Positions 27,223 to 35,883 of a DNA stretch of 64,000 bases are shown one piece after another (the first letter of the stretch is position 1; each line of letters starts with the position of its first letter). Position numbers and translations under genes: made by a program. The notes under the pieces were generated by a model that was not told the DNA's origin, did not search any database, and saw only the letters and a program-made list of their open reading frames with translations. The stretch comes from Odoribacter sp. Z80 (GTDB lineage Bacteria; Bacteroidota; Bacteroidia; Bacteroidales; Marinifilaceae): assembly GCF_009935865.1 (NCBI RefSeq), contig NZ_QWEL01000003.1, positions 62,001 through 126,000 on the forward strand, read 5' to 3'.

Positions 27223-27254
27223 CAAAACTAAGCAAAAACTTTGCCATTACCAAA
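27223..27254 (-). promoter_or_regulatory. Promoter of grpE-dnaJ, both boxes present
   Basis: On the minus strand TTTG (27254-27251) is followed after exactly 20 bases by TAGTTTTG (27230-27223), a full TTTG-N19-21-TAnnTTTG match. The leader to the grpE ATG would be about 115 bases. Confidence 0.7.
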
Positions 27255-27310
27255 AGTTGTCACAATTCCCCCTCTCACCTGCCAATATGGCATTTTACAC
27301 ATTTCCAGAC

Positions 27311-28033
27311 CTACCTTCCCGCTTTCCTCCAGTAATTTAACATACCTTCATCGGCAAAACTAAAATAAGCCCCTTGCCCCACTATAATATGGTCATACAA
27401 TTTGATATTCAACAAATCTCCCGATTCAAAAATCTTCTTTGTAATCATTTCATCATAAGAACTGGGCCTTAGCGTCCCTCCCGGATGATTATGGGCAATC
27501 AGGATATAAGCTGCTTTCCTGTGCAGTGCATTCCGGAAAAGAACCCGGACATCCACAACCGTTCCATCCATACCTCCGGACGAAAGACATTCACAACCTT
27601 TCACCCGGTTGGATTGGGTCAGATAAATCACCCAGAATTCTTCATGGCTCAAATCTTCCATAAAACGACGGATATAATCATAAGCATCCCTACTAAAACG
27701 AATCAGAGTGTAAGCATCCGCATCTTTCGGCTTCCGGCGTCTGCCGATTTCCATTGCAGCAATAATAGCAGAAGCTTTTGCTATCCCTATCCCCTTATAA
27801 TTATTCATCAACTCCCGAACCTCACACTGAGCTAAAATGTTCAGGTCATTCTGGTAATCCGCCAATACCCGTCTCGCCAAACTCAAAGCCGATTCCCCAT
27901 CCACTCCCGACCGGAACAGAATAGCAAATAATTCACTCAACGATAAAGAAGCAACTCCCTGCTGAAGTAATTTTTCACGGGGACGCTCATCTTGAGCCCA
28001 AGATTTCATGGAAATGTATTGTTCATCCATCAT
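27311..28033 (-). CDS. radC: RadC-family JAB-domain protein
   Basis: A 240-residue protein with an N-terminal helix-hairpin-helix region (about 20-100; KGIGIAKASAI near 80) and a C-terminal JAB/MPN+ domain. The metal-site motif AHNHPGGTLRPSSYDE near 178-193 is complete, with Gly instead of the common Ser after HNHP. Despite its name the family is not established as a recombinational repair factor, and its biochemical role is unknown. The likely start is one of two adjacent ATGs at 28033/28030. It stands between rpsT and grpE on the minus strand. Confidence 0.92.
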   Translation of the reverse strand: MMDEQYISMKSWAQDERPREKLLQQGVASLSLSELFAILFRSGVDGESALSLARRVLADYQNDLNILAQCEVRELMNNYKGIGIAKASAIIAAMEIGRRRKPKDADAYTLIRFSRDAYDYIRRFMEDLSHEEFWVIYLTQSNRVKGCECLSSGGMDGTVVDVRVLFRNALHRKAAYILIAHNHPGGTLRPSSYDEMITKKIFESGDLLNIKLYDHIIVGQGAYFSFADEGMLNYWRKAGR

Positions 28034-28111
28034 ACACCACGATTAGGATAAACAATTTACAAAAAAAATGAAAGAAAAAAAACAAATATACCTCTAAAAG
28101 ACATGAAAGAA

Positions 28112-28138
28112 AGGAGATGAGTTTTTCACTCATCTCCT
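28112..28138 (-). terminator. Terminator after rpsT
   Basis: A perfect 11-bp stem, AGGAGATGAGT with ACTCATCTCCT, with a 5-base loop lies 25 bases after the rpsT stop. The following minus-strand sequence TTTCTTTC is a weak T-tract. Confidence 0.75.
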
Positions 28139-28163
28139 AAATATATAACGATTATATAATCAA

Positions 28164-28415
28164 TTACAGCTTGTTAACGTGCAATGCCAACTTAGATTTC
28201 AGATTGGCAGCTTTATTATCATGAATGATATTCTTCTTAGCCAACTTATCCAGCATCGCAACCACTTTCGGCAAAAGTTCTACAGCAACAGCCTTTTCTG
28301 TCGTCATACGCAATTTCTTAACAGCATTACGAGTAGTTTTTGCATAATAACGATTATGTGCTCTTTTAGTTGCAGTCTGCCTGATTCTTTTTTCTGATGA
28401 TTTATGATTTGCCAT
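28164..28415 (-). CDS. rpsT: 30S ribosomal protein bS20
   Basis: An 83-residue basic helical protein binding 16S rRNA early in 30S assembly. [13 protein letters not shown] at the N-terminus and [17 protein letters not shown] at the C-terminus are diagnostic. It lies 32 bases downstream of two tRNA-Glu genes on the same strand. A perfect TATATTTG (28428-28421) ends just 5 bases before the ATG, so the message is either nearly leaderless or comes from the tRNA promoter at 28632-28662. Its own terminator follows. Confidence 0.96.
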   Translation of the reverse strand: MANHKSSEKRIRQTATKRAHNRYYAKTTRNAVKKLRMTTEKAVAVELLPKVVAMLDKLAKKNIIHDNKAANLKSKLALHVNKL

Positions 28416-28447
28416 CTCTACAAATATAAAAATTCAACTTCTTAATG

Positions 28448-28519
28448 TAGTCAGTACGGGAATCGAACCCGTGTTGCAAGAATGAAAATCTTGTGTCCTA
28501 ACCCCTAGACGAACTGACC
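28448..28519 (-). tRNA. tRNA-Glu (UUC), copy 2
   Basis: 72 bases with a full cloverleaf: acceptor GGTCAGT/ACTGACT (closing G-U pair), anticodon arm CAAGA/TCTTG around loop TTTTCAT giving anticodon UUC, T-loop GTTCGAATC, discriminator A. CCA is not encoded. It is identical to the copy 20 bases upstream. Confidence 0.97.
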
Positions 28520-28539
28520 ATGGGTCTTTTTTTGTAATG

Positions 28540-28611
28540 TAGTCAGTACGGGAATCGAACCCGTGTTGCAAGAATGAAAATCTTGTGTCCTAACCCCTAG
28601 ACGAACTGACC
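28540..28611 (-). tRNA. tRNA-Glu (UUC), copy 1
   Basis: Identical in all 72 bases to the neighbouring copy (anticodon UUC, CCA not encoded). It is the first gene after the promoter at 28632-28662, so the two tRNAs, and perhaps rpsT, form one transcript. Confidence 0.97.
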
Positions 28612-28631
28612 AAGGTTTTGCTTAGCGGATG

Positions 28632-28662
28632 CAAATATACGGCAAATTTATTTCCTACCAAA
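28632..28662 (-). promoter_or_regulatory. Promoter of the tRNA-Glu pair
   Basis: On the minus strand TTTG (28662-28659) and TATATTTG (28639-28632) are separated by 19 bases, the ideal spacing, with the tRNA 5' end about 20 bases downstream. A second TAnnTTTG (TAAATTTG, 28650-28643) overlaps the spacer. Confidence 0.7.
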
Positions 28663-28784
28663 AAAAATGCCATTTTTTTTCAAGAAAGAGGCAGAAGAAA
28701 CAATTTATTAAAAATCAACAAGATAATATAATGCCTATCATCTCCACAAATGAGATTCTCAAAGAAAGACCCGGAACAAATTGG

Positions 28785-28812
28785 GTTACCCTGCAAAATG
28801 ATACAGGGTAAC
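28785..28812. other. Hairpin upstream of rsmI
   Basis: GTTACCCTG (28785-28793) and CAGGGTAAC (28804-28812) form a perfect 9-bp stem with a 10-base loop. It lies before the rsmI -7 box, with no T-tract; role unknown. Confidence 0.35.
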
Positions 28813-28836
28813 TCCCGATAATACACCGGAATTCAT

Positions 28837-28844
28837 TACATTTG
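28837..28844 (+). promoter_or_regulatory. -7 box for rsmI
   Basis: TACATTTG matches TAnnTTTG and ends 22 bases before the rsmI start codon. Confidence 0.5.
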
Positions 28845-28866
28845 TAAAATTCAATCTTACTATCTT

Positions 28867-29580
28867 ATGGGCAAATTATACCTGATACCAACCCCGGTAG
28901 GAAACATGGAAGACATCACCCTCCGGGCCTTACGGCTACTGAAAGAAGTTGACCTGATTCTGGCTGAAGACACCCGCACCACAGCCAAACTATTAAAACA
29001 TTACGAAATTACAACTCCTTTACTTTCCCATCATAAATATAACGAACACCAACAGGTAGAGCGGATAGCAGAGCGTCTGATACGAGGAGAAAATATCGCA
29101 TTGGTCAGTGATGCCGGAACACCCGGAATTTCTGACCCGGGCTTCTTGTTAACCCGCACTTGTGTTGAAAAAGGGATAACTACAGAATGCCTCCCGGGAG
29201 CGACGGCATTTGTGCCGGCATTGGTTAACTCCGGCTTCCCATGCGACCGTTTCTGCTTTGAAGGTTTTCTGCCCCAGAAAAAAGGACGACAAAAAAAACT
29301 GAATGCCTTAGCAGAAGAAAAAAGGACTCTGATTTTTTACGAATCTCCCTTCCGGCTTGTCAAATCTCTCGAACAAATGGCTCAGACTTTCGGCCCCGGA
29401 CGGTATGCTTGTGTCGCCCGGGAAATTAGTAAAGTATTCGAAGAATTCCGGAGAGGTACTCTGGAAGAATTAGCCCTATATTATTCCCAACAAGGAATAA
29501 AAGGAGAAATTGTACTCATTGTTGCCGGACAAGGTTATAATGCTGACGAAGAGATTCAAATCGAAGTGGAAGAAGATTAA
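28867..29580 (+). CDS. rsmI: 16S rRNA 2'-O-methyltransferase RsmI
   Basis: SAM-dependent methylation of the ribose of C1402 in the 30S decoding centre. A 237-residue tetrapyrrole-methylase-fold protein with LIPTPVGNMEDITLRAL near 6-22, LAEDTRTTAKLL near 31, SDAGTPGISDPG near 80 and LPGATAFVPAL near 112. It carries an acidic C-terminal tail. Its last 4 bases overlap the convergent lipoprotein gene. Confidence 0.95.
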   Translation: MGKLYLIPTPVGNMEDITLRALRLLKEVDLILAEDTRTTAKLLKHYEITTPLLSHHKYNEHQQVERIAERLIRGENIALVSDAGTPGISDPGFLLTRTCVEKGITTECLPGATAFVPALVNSGFPCDRFCFEGFLPQKKGRQKKLNALAEEKRTLIFYESPFRLVKSLEQMAQTFGPGRYACVAREISKVFEEFRRGTLEELALYYSQQGIKGEIVLIVAGQGYNADEEIQIEVEED

Positions 29581-31178
29581 AGATCTCCTATATCCTTTAT
29601 TTCAGCCTGTGCCTCCACCTTCATCTTAAATGAAAGCTGAGCATCGGCTTTAATATCTACACCACTCCCATTCAAGTCACTTGTAGCAGCTATGGCTTCC
29701 AGGATAATATTTTTAGTTTTTCCCAGATGACGGGCTTGCTCCTTATCTATCGCAATGCTCACTTTACTACTGGCAACTGCTCCATTTTGCGCAGCTTTCA
29801 GATAATTATCAGCACCACCGGAAATAATAGTGTCAAGAGGCACATTATTCTCATCCAGCAAAATCAGGCTCGGAATACGTAAATTTAAAGGAAGTCCGTT
29901 TTCTGCCATAATCTGAATCGCTCCGTGCAAAATCTTATCTGCCCACTTCTCATCTATATCAATATCCGTCAAAGTATCCCGATAAGACAAGCTGTCCGCA
30001 CTCAGAGAAAACGGCACATACACATAAGCATCCAGAGCTATTCCCACGGAAGGATCATTATAAATGACATTCTGATGATCACGGGTTCCGTCAGCCATCT
30101 CCGGATTAACCTTGACTGTACCTGAATAAGAAATATTTCCCTGGGGAGGCAGTGCCAGAAAATCCACAATATTAGAATTGGCAGCATTCAAAGTCAGAGT
30201 ATCGGGAACCATCTCCAACAACTTATTTCCTTGAGTCATCAAAGGATAAGGAGTTGCGTTCGCATTTGCCTTCAGTTCAACCGACCCTCCGTCTGCATTA
30301 CTTCCCACAAAAGAAGCATCCACCTTCAAAGGCACTCCGATACCGGTATTCCGTAAAATAATGCTTAATTCCGGTTTGGTAAACTTAAATTTACCTCCGA
30401 TTTCATTCAGGAAATCCACATCCATGTCAAACTCCCCGGACTCAATAACAATATCTGCAACCTGTATAGCGCCGACAGCCTTAATAAAGGTCAGTTCCCT
30501 TAACCCGAAGTTTAAATTCAAAGTCAAATCATCCAATACAGTACCCTGAGGAATCGTAATAGAAACACCCAATGTCACCATCTTGCCAGCACCCAAATCA
30601 ATCTCAAAATCATCCAAAGAAACTGCTGTTCCCGTTGCTTCCACCTCTATACGCTCTTTCAGTACAGTCTCATTCAACTTCACATTTTCAATCCGGTAAG
30701 GGAAACCCAACGCCGGTAAAATAAAATCGGCAGAAGCCTCTATGCTCGTCAAAGCACATCCTTGCGGAATTTTTTGCAACGATCCATCCAATTGCAAATC
30801 TACGGTAACATCCGTAGGCAGAGGAATGTTTGGAACATATTCATTCCCGAGGGTATAAGTTTCAGCAAACCATACATCCTCTGCCGGCATGTCAAACACA
30901 TCCTGCAAAGTTATTTCATAAATATCTTTTTTCAGATATTGAATAGCCAGTTCATCCCCTTCCCGAATAATAACAGAATCACCATTAGCCTCCTGATTAA
31001 TCAAGTCCCAAAGTGTAAAACTCCCCTTCACAACAGAAAGTGTCACATTAGGTTTCCATTCTCCTTTTACCTCATCCGACCACTTATCCGTATCAAAAAG
31101 GTCCGCATCCCCACAAGAACCACAGCACAACAAAACACCTAACAACAACAAACTACTCTTTCTCAATAAAGATTTCAT
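29577..31178 (-). CDS. Large beta-rich lipoprotein, function unknown
   Basis: A 533-residue protein with a lipoprotein signal ending CCGSCGD, so it is anchored to a membrane by the Cys at about residue 22. The rest is strand-rich, acidic and low in Cys, and appears to contain repeating beta-sandwich-like units (for instance SLDDFEIDLGAG, LDDLTLNLNFG, NGLPLNLRIPS). No catalytic motif or named domain was recognised. The open frame starts upstream at 31196, but MKSLLRKSSLLL at 31178 gives a normal signal. It is downstream of the 908-residue membrane protein on the same strand, 100 bases away. Confidence 0.75.
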   Translation of the reverse strand: MKSLLRKSSLLLLGVLLCCGSCGDADLFDTDKWSDEVKGEWKPNVTLSVVKGSFTLWDLINQEANGDSVIIREGDELAIQYLKKDIYEITLQDVFDMPAEDVWFAETYTLGNEYVPNIPLPTDVTVDLQLDGSLQKIPQGCALTSIEASADFILPALGFPYRIENVKLNETVLKERIEVEATGTAVSLDDFEIDLGAGKMVTLGVSITIPQGTVLDDLTLNLNFGLRELTFIKAVGAIQVADIVIESGEFDMDVDFLNEIGGKFKFTKPELSIILRNTGIGVPLKVDASFVGSNADGGSVELKANANATPYPLMTQGNKLLEMVPDTLTLNAANSNIVDFLALPPQGNISYSGTVKVNPEMADGTRDHQNVIYNDPSVGIALDAYVYVPFSLSADSLSYRDTLTDIDIDEKWADKILHGAIQIMAENGLPLNLRIPSLILLDENNVPLDTIISGGADNYLKAAQNGAVASSKVSIAIDKEQARHLGKTKNIILEAIAATSDLNGSGVDIKADAQLSFKMKVEAQAEIKDIGDL

Positions 31179-31277
31179 GATAATGTATATTTTCATTTAT
31201 GTGCAAAATTGTGTTAATTTTTCGGGGAAAAAAAATTTTTAAAGAGAATTTTAGTAAGATTTTAAAGTATTCGTTCA

Positions 31278-34004
31278 TTATCGCTGAACTTTATACTTTA
31301 TCACAGATCCGTTATCTGCACCGGCAAAAAGGAAAAAACCGTCATTCCCGGAAAACACAATAGAAAAAGGAGAATCACCGGCTAAAGGAAAACCTTTTGA
31401 CACATTCCCGTCAACCGCCAGTAACAACATCTTCCCCCCCACACGGTCCATCAGACCAATTCGGCTGTCTCTGCCGGAGAAACGATAAATATAAGGAAAA
31501 TCCAATCCGTTTGCTTCAAGTTCTTTGTTTAATATTACTTTCCCGTTGCCATCGGCAATAAAAATCCGGTTTCCATTACTGAAGACATACTCAGAATCAC
31601 CGTCTCCTTTCAGGTCTGCCACATTCATCCAGCCCCCTTCGCCAAATCCTTCCATTTTAAACTCTGTCGTACGTCCCTCGAAATCTACCTGATAAACCTT
31701 TCCTCCTTTTCCCAGAAAAGACAATCTGGGCACAGCATTGTGATAAATTTTATAAACATCCGTATGCTCATCCAATTCAAAAACCGAAGAAACCTTTACC
31801 CTCTCTTTTCCTTTCCGGTCCAGAATATACAAACGATATAAATCTGCAAAAACAATGTAATCCTTATCGTGAACCCTGAAATGTTCTACCTTAGAAACTA
31901 TTTTCTTATCCGCTTTAGCAGGATTCCATCCCTGCACCAGCTTTCCGTCCAAACCATACAAATACACCTTCCGGTCCTCACCCGGAGCAAATATCCGGTA
32001 TTCTTTCCTTCCATCATAATCGAACACCGAAATCCCCTGCTCACATTTTGCCCGGAAAGTAACCGGGAAATGACCCGCATGATTACCATTCCGGTCTATC
32101 AGATACATCCGCGAAGGGGTCGAAAACAGATATTGCAATTTTCCATTCTTAAACAAATCCACTTGCCACACATCACTGTTGATCTGCTCCTCCAGGGCCA
32201 GTTTCCACAAAATACGGCCCGCATCATTTATCAGATAAATCGTATTTCCTTCATCCTGCACAAACAATTCCCTCTCTCCTGTAACATGATTCAGCACCGG
32301 CACCGGTTTCATACGAAGCGGAGCGTCCAGTTTCGTCTGCCACAAAACGTGTGGATGCAAATCTTCTTCCACTTCCTCCGTACTCAAAAACAGTGTATTG
32401 TATAAAAACTCCCCTTCATTCGACCACTGCAAGGCAAAATATGGAAAAACCTCCATTACTTCTGTCTTCCGGGTAAAAGGAACCTTCCTGTCAGCCTGAA
32501 GCATATTTTCAAAGACAGGTAATACCTCTGCCGTTTTGGCAAAATAAGCTATGTTGTATTTCCCGGCCAGCTTCGTCTTTAAATTGCGGTACCATTCCGC
32601 ATCCCTGATAAAACTTCTGTGTACATAATCCTGTACGAATTTTTTTACTGCTTTTTCCGAAGAAGCAAAAACCAGATAATTATCTTCTACAAATACAAAA
32701 CGATTCTTTATACCTTCTAAAATATACCCCCAATACACAGAGGCAAAATCTTCAGCAGGAAATTGAAAATAACCAAAAGCCTTTTCCCGGTCTATTCGGT
32801 ACTCCCGTTTATATTCTTCCAGAGTTCTCCCGTCAAAACGAGCATAGGCCGTCAACATCCGTTCCAGCAACATTCGGCCCAGACTCCCTGATTTCAGAGC
32901 TACGATCAGCAAACCATCCTTCTCCTGAGTTACTCCATCAAAGGCCAGATCTGCCAACGCAAACTCCCCTTGCAATAAATTCCTCCACTCTTCTTCCACC
33001 CCTTTCCCAAACATCTTGTCATATTGCTGTTTCCGCCGATAAACAATTTCTTTCTTCTCCGTATCATACCGGTAAGCCTCCAAAGCAGCAAAATAAGAGG
33101 ATAAATCGGCAATATTCAGCATACCCAAAGCCATTAAACGAGAAGGTATAATAGCATCTACATTAGACTCTTTAGGTTCCTGTTTTTCTAAAACGCGCAT
33201 AAAGGACTGCTTCATCCCTCCATAATACAGAAAACCATTCAAACAAATCCCCTCCTGCCTGAAATCCGCATCAATCGCCCCCCATTCAAAAAAACGAGCC
33301 ACATCCACATGAGGAAAAATCTTCTTCACCTGTAAGTACAAAGGCAAAACTTCCGTAAATAAACCAGTATTTAAAAAGACATTCATCCCGGCACCCGCTG
33401 AAAAATATTTATTCAAATTCTGATAACGGGTATGAACGGCCTCCCCTTCTTCTTCCCGGTCAAACTGCTTTAAACCGTCTTCAATATACAACTCCGAATC
33501 AGAAACTAAAATAATACCTCCACAAACCGAAAAATAAACTTCTTCCTTGCCTTCTTTTAAGGTATAAATCTTGTAGCGATCATATTTTCGCATGTTTTCC
33601 GCTCCTCCCGCATAAACCTGATTCAGAAAACCGGCCACCTCACTCCGGGACAAAACATCCATATTATCCATCACATACAACAAAGCCAAATCACTTTTCC
33701 CTTCAAGCCGGGCAGCTATAACATACGGATTTACTTTTACATACCCCTGAGCCCTGAGGGTATCCGTTACCCGGCTCAGCAACCGCCGGCGAAAATGTTT
33801 CCATCCTTCGGCAAAAGCCTGCCTAACCTCCGGTTTTAAGGAAACCTCCCCATTTACACTGATTACCACTGCCGAATTGTAGGGAATAAAAGCATCCTTG
33901 CTGCCCGTACGCATCTTTCCCTCCTCATTGATATACCAAATTGCAAAAGCAATCACACCAACAAGTAGCAAAGCTCCCAAAGACAACCAGATTCCCTTTT
34001 TCAT
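31278..34004 (-). CDS. Membrane-anchored protein with DUF3352-like and beta-propeller regions
   Basis: A 908-residue protein with a single N-terminal membrane segment (about 5-25) and the rest predicted in the periplasm. Residues 40-530 resemble the DUF3352 type (PYNSAVVISVNG near 41, repeated F-x-W and LVFASSEKAVKKF segments). Residues 550-908 look like a PQQ/VCBS beta-propeller: recurring units such as LINDAGRILWKL, LIDRNGNHAGHFP, LYGLDGKLVQGW, ILDRKGKERVKV and NVADLKGDGDSEYVF. No enzyme motif was seen. It is divergent from hydE across a promoter-containing 101-base gap. Confidence 0.72.
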   Translation of the reverse strand: MKKGIWLSLGALLLVGVIAFAIWYINEEGKMRTGSKDAFIPYNSAVVISVNGEVSLKPEVRQAFAEGWKHFRRRLLSRVTDTLRAQGYVKVNPYVIAARLEGKSDLALLYVMDNMDVLSRSEVAGFLNQVYAGGAENMRKYDRYKIYTLKEGKEEVYFSVCGGIILVSDSELYIEDGLKQFDREEEGEAVHTRYQNLNKYFSAGAGMNVFLNTGLFTEVLPLYLQVKKIFPHVDVARFFEWGAIDADFRQEGICLNGFLYYGGMKQSFMRVLEKQEPKESNVDAIIPSRLMALGMLNIADLSSYFAALEAYRYDTEKKEIVYRRKQQYDKMFGKGVEEEWRNLLQGEFALADLAFDGVTQEKDGLLIVALKSGSLGRMLLERMLTAYARFDGRTLEEYKREYRIDREKAFGYFQFPAEDFASVYWGYILEGIKNRFVFVEDNYLVFASSEKAVKKFVQDYVHRSFIRDAEWYRNLKTKLAGKYNIAYFAKTAEVLPVFENMLQADRKVPFTRKTEVMEVFPYFALQWSNEGEFLYNTLFLSTEEVEEDLHPHVLWQTKLDAPLRMKPVPVLNHVTGERELFVQDEGNTIYLINDAGRILWKLALEEQINSDVWQVDLFKNGKLQYLFSTPSRMYLIDRNGNHAGHFPVTFRAKCEQGISVFDYDGRKEYRIFAPGEDRKVYLYGLDGKLVQGWNPAKADKKIVSKVEHFRVHDKDYIVFADLYRLYILDRKGKERVKVSSVFELDEHTDVYKIYHNAVPRLSFLGKGGKVYQVDFEGRTTEFKMEGFGEGGWMNVADLKGDGDSEYVFSNGNRIFIADGNGKVILNKELEANGLDFPYIYRFSGRDSRIGLMDRVGGKMLLLAVDGNVSKGFPLAGDSPFSIVFSGNDGFFLFAGADNGSVIKYKVQR

Positions 34005-34041
34005 TTTAAATTTTCTTCAGATACAATGGGCTATTTGGAAG

Positions 34042-34049
34042 CAAAATTA
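34042..34049 (-). promoter_or_regulatory. -7 box for the 908-residue protein
   Basis: On the minus strand TAATTTTG, a perfect TAnnTTTG match, lies 38 bases before the ATG at 34004. TAACTTTA at 34083-34090 on the plus strand is a near match for hydE. Confidence 0.45.
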
Positions 34050-34105
34050 ATAAAAAAATCAGATTATCCCGCTCATAATTCATAACTTTACCGGGGAAAG
34101 AAAAC

Positions 34106-35254
34106 ATGATGAATATAGAATCACTACTAAAACAAAAGACTTTCAGCCGGGAAGAACTGGTTTACCTTTTATCCTGCCAGGGAGAAGACGAACAAAAGTT
34201 GTTCGCTTACTCAAAACATCTGAGAGATAGATTGTTAAGTAATAATATACATCTGAGAGGACTCATTGAAATTTCCAACCTCTGTATCAAAGACTGCCTG
34301 TACTGCGGCATCCGGAAATCCAACAAACAAGCCAAACGATATGCTTTAGATGAAGCGGAAATTTTAAAAGCAGCCTCTTATGCGAGCCAAAACCGTTATG
34401 GTTCCATCGTCCTGCAAGGTGGAGAACGCAATGACCCGGATTTCGTCCGGGAAATAGAATCAATAGTATACCAGATCAAGAAACAAAGCGGACAAAAATT
34501 AGGTATTACCCTTTCCTTAGGCGAACAAAGCGAAGACACCTACCGAAGATGGTTCGATGCCGGAGCACACCGCTACTTGTTACGAATAGAAACCAGCAAT
34601 GAGCAACTATACCAGCAAATCCACCCCCATACACAAAACCATAGTTTTTCCACCCGGCTCAAATGCCTGCAAACCCTCCGGAAATGCGGCTACCAGACAG
34701 GTACCGGTGTTATGATAGGACTCCCTTTCCAAACATTGCAAAACCTGGCCGACGACCTCTTATTTTTTAAACAGACAGATATTGATATGGTAGGCATGGG
34801 ACCTTATCTCGAACATCGGGAAACTCCCCTCTGGTCTTTTCGCAACCGCCTGATACCCCTGAAAGAACGCTTGAACCTCAGCCTTCACATGGTCAGCTGT
34901 CTCAGAATATTAATGCCTTACATCAACATCGCAGCAACCACAGCACTGCAAGCCATAGAACCACTGGGACGGGAAAAAGCACTGGCCATTGGTGCCAACA
35001 TAATCATGCCCAATATCACTCCGGCAGTACAGAAAACAAAATACCAATTATATGAAAACAAACCCGACACGGATGAAAGTGCAGAAGCAGCTACACTCCA
35101 ACTGATAGAAAGCGTACGTAACTGCGGATGCGAAATTCAATGGGATAACTGGGGGGATTCCCGGCATTTCCGGAACAAAACACTCACTGCGTCACCACCA
35201 ATGACCTCAAAGGCTCAAAAGCCGTTAAAATCACCAGAATCCCCAGCAAAGTGA
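34106..35254 (+). CDS. hydE: [FeFe]-hydrogenase maturase HydE
   Basis: A radical-SAM enzyme that helps build the 2Fe subcluster of the [FeFe]-hydrogenase H-cluster. CIKDCLYC (60-67) is the cluster motif; LRGLIEISNLC just before it, YGSIVLQGGE near 98 and TGTGVMIGLPFQT near 199 match HydE over the related BioB and PylB. Neither hydF, hydG nor a hydrogenase gene is in the window, so it is an orphan here. The reading frame runs 71 bases into the convergent LysE gene, giving a Ser/Pro/Lys-rich tail after WGDSRHF, where HydE proteins usually end. The first of two adjacent ATGs is used. Confidence 0.88.
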   Translation: MMNIESLLKQKTFSREELVYLLSCQGEDEQKLFAYSKHLRDRLLSNNIHLRGLIEISNLCIKDCLYCGIRKSNKQAKRYALDEAEILKAASYASQNRYGSIVLQGGERNDPDFVREIESIVYQIKKQSGQKLGITLSLGEQSEDTYRRWFDAGAHRYLLRIETSNEQLYQQIHPHTQNHSFSTRLKCLQTLRKCGYQTGTGVMIGLPFQTLQNLADDLLFFKQTDIDMVGMGPYLEHRETPLWSFRNRLIPLKERLNLSLHMVSCLRILMPYINIAATTALQAIEPLGREKALAIGANIIMPNITPAVQKTKYQLYENKPDTDESAEAATLQLIESVRNCGCEIQWDNWGDSRHFRNKTLTASPPMTSKAQKPLKSPESPAK

Positions 35255-35840
35255 TAATCACTCCCGACACCCGGTTAATCGTTATCAACACCCGGAGGCG
35301 GAATTTCCTACGGAAAAGGTTAACCAAAGTAGACAACGCATACCACCACAAACCACCTCCCAGCAAAATACCGGCCAATACGAAAAGTTCTATACGAAAA
35401 GAAGGTTCACTACCAAACACGGAAGCTCCTGCAAACACCGCCATAAAAACCACAATGGCTACCGGATTCGAAACGGTCAGAAAAAATAAAGTCAGAAAAT
35501 CACCCAGCAAACCCGTTTTAGAAACTCTTTTTTTCATCCGGATTTGTTTCAAGGGATTATCAAAATAGATTTTCAATCCTATGATAAGAAGAAAAATACC
35601 ACCGATAATTTGTAAAATAAGCTCATGGGATTGTATGATATTAATGACAAAGCCCAAACCAAACGCAGCTACTGTAGCATAAAACAAATCGGCACACGCA
35701 GCCCCCATCCCTGCAATAAAACCAGCCAAAGCCCCCTTTTGCAATGTCTTCTGAATAATCAGCACCCCCATGGGGCCTAACGGAACGGAAACCATCAGAC
35801 CAATCAGGATTCCCCTGAAAATATAAACCACATCGTACAT
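35184..35840 (-). CDS. LysE-family transporter
   Basis: A 218-residue inner-membrane protein with about six hydrophobic segments. SVPLGPMGVLIIQKTL near 18-33 and the TVSNPVAIVVF segment near 119 are LysE/RhtB-like, a family exporting amino acids and small amines. The substrate is unknown. It ends inside the 3' end of hydE (71-base tail-to-tail overlap) and is the last gene of a minus-strand run behind the acyltransferase gene, 43 bases away. Confidence 0.88.
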   Translation of the reverse strand: MYDVVYIFRGILIGLMVSVPLGPMGVLIIQKTLQKGALAGFIAGMGAACADLFYATVAAFGLGFVINIIQSHELILQIIGGIFLLIIGLKIYFDNPLKQIRMKKRVSKTGLLGDFLTLFFLTVSNPVAIVVFMAVFAGASVFGSEPSFRIELFVLAGILLGGGLWWYALSTLVNLFRRKFRLRVLITINRVSGVIITLLGILVILTAFEPLRSLVVTQ

Positions 35841-35883
35841 GCCTAAAAATTTAAATATACACCGCCTCGTTCTCCTCCGGAAA

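Noticed and set aside
28629-28811. A 60-codon frame upstream of rsmI
   Set aside because: Low-complexity Lys/Gln-rich start, no ribosome site, and it overlaps the promoter of the tRNA genes. A 26-codon internal ATG (28730) ending in the 28785-28812 hairpin was considered but has no ribosome site either.
31869-32405. A 178-codon plus-strand frame inside the 908-residue gene
   Set aside because: It is antisense to a long open frame with propeller repeats and shows no independent signals.
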